Origin: Streptosporangiaceae bacterium
GTDB lineage: Bacteria > Actinomycetota > Actinomycetes > Streptosporangiales > Streptosporangiaceae
Length of the DNA: 6,997 bases
Assembly: GCA_030039095.1 (NCBI GenBank)
Contig: JASHQP010000374.1
Span: 1-6,997, forward strand
Direction: 5' to 3'
A program made the translations under genes and the position numbers. Below, piece after piece: positions 6,094-6,997 of the stretch. The notes beneath the pieces were generated by a model. It was not told where the DNA came from and ran no database searches. It was given only the letters and a program-made list of their open reading frames with translations. Every line of letters begins with the position of its first letter. The first letter of the stretch is position 1.

Positions 6094-6693
6094 TCAGGGG
6101 GTGGCGCGGAGCTTCGCGACGTAGGCCGTGCAGGCCGCGTAGTCGGGGAGCAGGCCGGCGGACTGCGCCTCGGCCAGTGAGGGGGCGGCGGCGTCCTTGT
6201 CGGACAGGACCGGGTCCAGCTCGTCCGGCCAGACGATGCCGATCTCGGGGTCCAGGGGATGCACGCCGTGCTCGCGGGACGGTGCGTACGGGGTGGAGCA
6301 CAGGTACAGCACCGTGGCCTGGTCGCTCAGCGCGACGAAGGCGTGCCCCAGGCCCTCGCCGAGGTAGAGCGCGCTCCTGCTCTCGTCGTCGAGCCGTACC
6401 GCCTGCCAGCGGCCGAAGCCGGGGGAGCCGACCCGCAGGTCGACGGCCACGTCGATGATCGCGCCGCTGGCGCACGTGACGTACTTCGCCTGGCCCGGCG
6501 GGACGTGGGAGAAGTGAATCCCGCGGACGACTCCGCGCCGTGACACCGAGCAGTTGGCCTGGGCCAGGTCCAGGCGGTGGCCGACATCGGCGCTGAATTC
6601 GGCGTCCCGGAACCACTCCAGGAAGCTGCCCCGCCGGTCGCCGTGGATCTGCGGGGTGAACAGCCACGCGCCGTCGATGTCGAGAGCCTTCAT
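6094..6693 (-). CDS. rmlC: dTDP-4-dehydrorhamnose 3,5-epimerase
   Basis: Third pathway step: epimerises C3 and C5 of dTDP-4-keto-6-deoxyglucose to give dTDP-4-keto-L-rhamnose, the substrate of RmlD. The product is a 199-residue cupin. RGIHF carries the catalytic His60. Lys70 and Asp81 follow (in QAKYVTC and GAIIDVAVDLR). GEGLGHAF gives His117, VLYLCSTPYAP gives Tyr130, and HPLDPEIGIVWP supplies Asp148, the expected partner of the catalytic His. All residues expected for a full 3,5-epimerase appear present. The ATG at 6693 is fixed by an in-frame stop five codons upstream; the ribosome binding site is weak (GGTGA at 6697-6701). It lies on the opposite strand to the other rml genes and converges on rmlD, from which it is now split by the inserted block. 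It has its own leader region, so it is probably transcribed independently of rmlABD. Confidence 0.95.
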   Translation of the reverse strand: MKALDIDGAWLFTPQIHGDRRGSFLEWFRDAEFSADVGHRLDLAQANCSVSRRGVVRGIHFSHVPPGQAKYVTCASGAIIDVAVDLRVGSPGFGRWQAVRLDDESRSALYLGEGLGHAFVALSDQATVLYLCSTPYAPSREHGVHPLDPEIGIVWPDELDPVLSDKDAAAPSLAEAQSAGLLPDYAACTAYVAKLRATP

Positions 6694-6718
6694 GGGGTCA
6701 CCGTATCTTCATGCGGTG

Positions 6719-6778
6719 CCGGCTGAGGCACGGTGCGCTGCCCCGGCTGAGGCGTGGTGCGCTGCCCCGGTTGACGCC
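6719..6778. repeat. 24-bp tandem repeat, 2.5 copies, upstream of rmlC
   Basis: Unit 1 (6719-6742) and unit 2 (6743-6766) share 22 of 24 bases; a partial third copy (CCGGTTGACGCC) follows at 6767-6778. It lies in the 128-base gap between rmlC and the next minus-strand gene. A 10-mer, GGGTCACCGT, also occurs at both ends of the gap (6695-6704 and 6804-6813). The repeat could affect rmlC expression, but no regulator site is recognised. Confidence 0.7.
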
Positions 6779-6821
6779 GCAGAATACGTCCGCCACCTGG
6801 CCCGGGTCACCGTGCGGGGGA

Positions 6822-6997
6822 TCACGTAGGCGGCAGCAGCCGGACCGGGATGTCGGCATACCGGGATCGCAGGTACTCGCCGAGGCCCTTGGCCTGCGGG
6901 TCGGGCCGCGTCGAGGCGGCCACGCCGAGACCGAGCAGGCCGACCACGACGAAGTTCAGCGCGTGCAGGTTCGGCAGCTCATACCGGCGCACCTCCA
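6822..6997 (-). CDS. C-terminal end of a protein resembling the AtuA-like C-terminal domain (5' end outside window)
   Basis: An open minus-strand frame runs from the right edge to a TGA at 6822-6824 and gives 57 residues. It contains RRYELPNLHALNFVVVGLLG followed, a little later, by a D-x-x-x-K-x-L element. The Y-x-L-P-N-L-x-A-L-N-F-V pattern is what I recall from the C-terminal domain of AtuA-like (DUF1446-related) proteins, some of which act in acyclic terpene or acyl-CoA catabolism. The G-G-G of the usual motif is not well kept here. The fragment is too short to give a function. It is codirectional with rmlC, 128 bases upstream, and has no visible link to sugar synthesis. Confidence 0.6.
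   Translation of the reverse strand, partial: EVRRYELPNLHALNFVVVGLLGLGVAASTRPDPQAKGLGEYLRSRYADIPVRLLPPT

Noticed and set aside
6088..6116. Hairpin CGAAG...CTTCG as a terminator
   Set aside because: The stem is only five bases with a long loop, partly inside the rmlC coding sequence, and there is no T-run on either strand.
6554..6829. Plus-strand gene across the rmlC start and the tandem repeat
   Set aside because: It runs antisense through the rmlC N-terminus and owes its length to GC bias. The repeated PAEAxCAA peptide simply reflects the 24-bp DNA repeat, and no family resemblance is seen.

Overview
The window is very GC-rich with a strong G/C bias at third codon positions, frequent GTG starts and protein families typical of actinomycetes. 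It most likely comes from a filamentous or related actinobacterium. The species cannot be told from the sequence.

Layout. Positions 3-3923 form a tight plus-strand operon: a polytopic membrane protein of the LPG-synthase-TM/UPF0104 type (open at the left edge), then rmlA (long form), rmlB and rmlD. Each gene overlaps the next by the same four bases, GTGA. The fourth gene of the dTDP-L-rhamnose pathway, rmlC, lies at 6094-6693 on the minus strand, pointing towards rmlD. The four enzymes together convert glucose-1-phosphate and dTTP to dTDP-L-rhamnose (or a related dTDP-6-deoxysugar). The membrane protein is a plausible partner in making or exporting a rhamnosylated glycan, but that is inference. 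At the right edge (6822-6997, minus strand) is the C-terminal end of another protein, which resembles the AtuA-like C-terminal domain.

A block of about 2.16 kb with different base and codon use sits between the convergent ends of rmlD and rmlC. It carries an intact DNA (cytosine-5) methyltransferase (4095-5372). A TTGA overlap leads straight into a broken NotI-family restriction endonuclease (5369-6053). The endonuclease retains its N-terminal Cys4 metal-binding region and its C-terminal region, but these are now in different frames and the catalytic middle (roughly 150 residues) is missing. The module therefore looks like a restriction-modification system whose nuclease has died, leaving an orphan methyltransferase.

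The block is bounded by a 23-bp imperfect inverted repeat (21 of 23 matching) at 3925-3947 and 6065-6087, one base after the rmlD stop and six bases before the rmlC stop. No transposase or integrase is encoded inside. The simplest reading is that the restriction-modification genes entered as a terminal-inverted-repeat element, possibly mobilised in trans, landing harmlessly between two convergent sugar genes. This boundary structure and the gutted NotI homologue are the most interesting points. I saw no evidence of a wholly new type of system.
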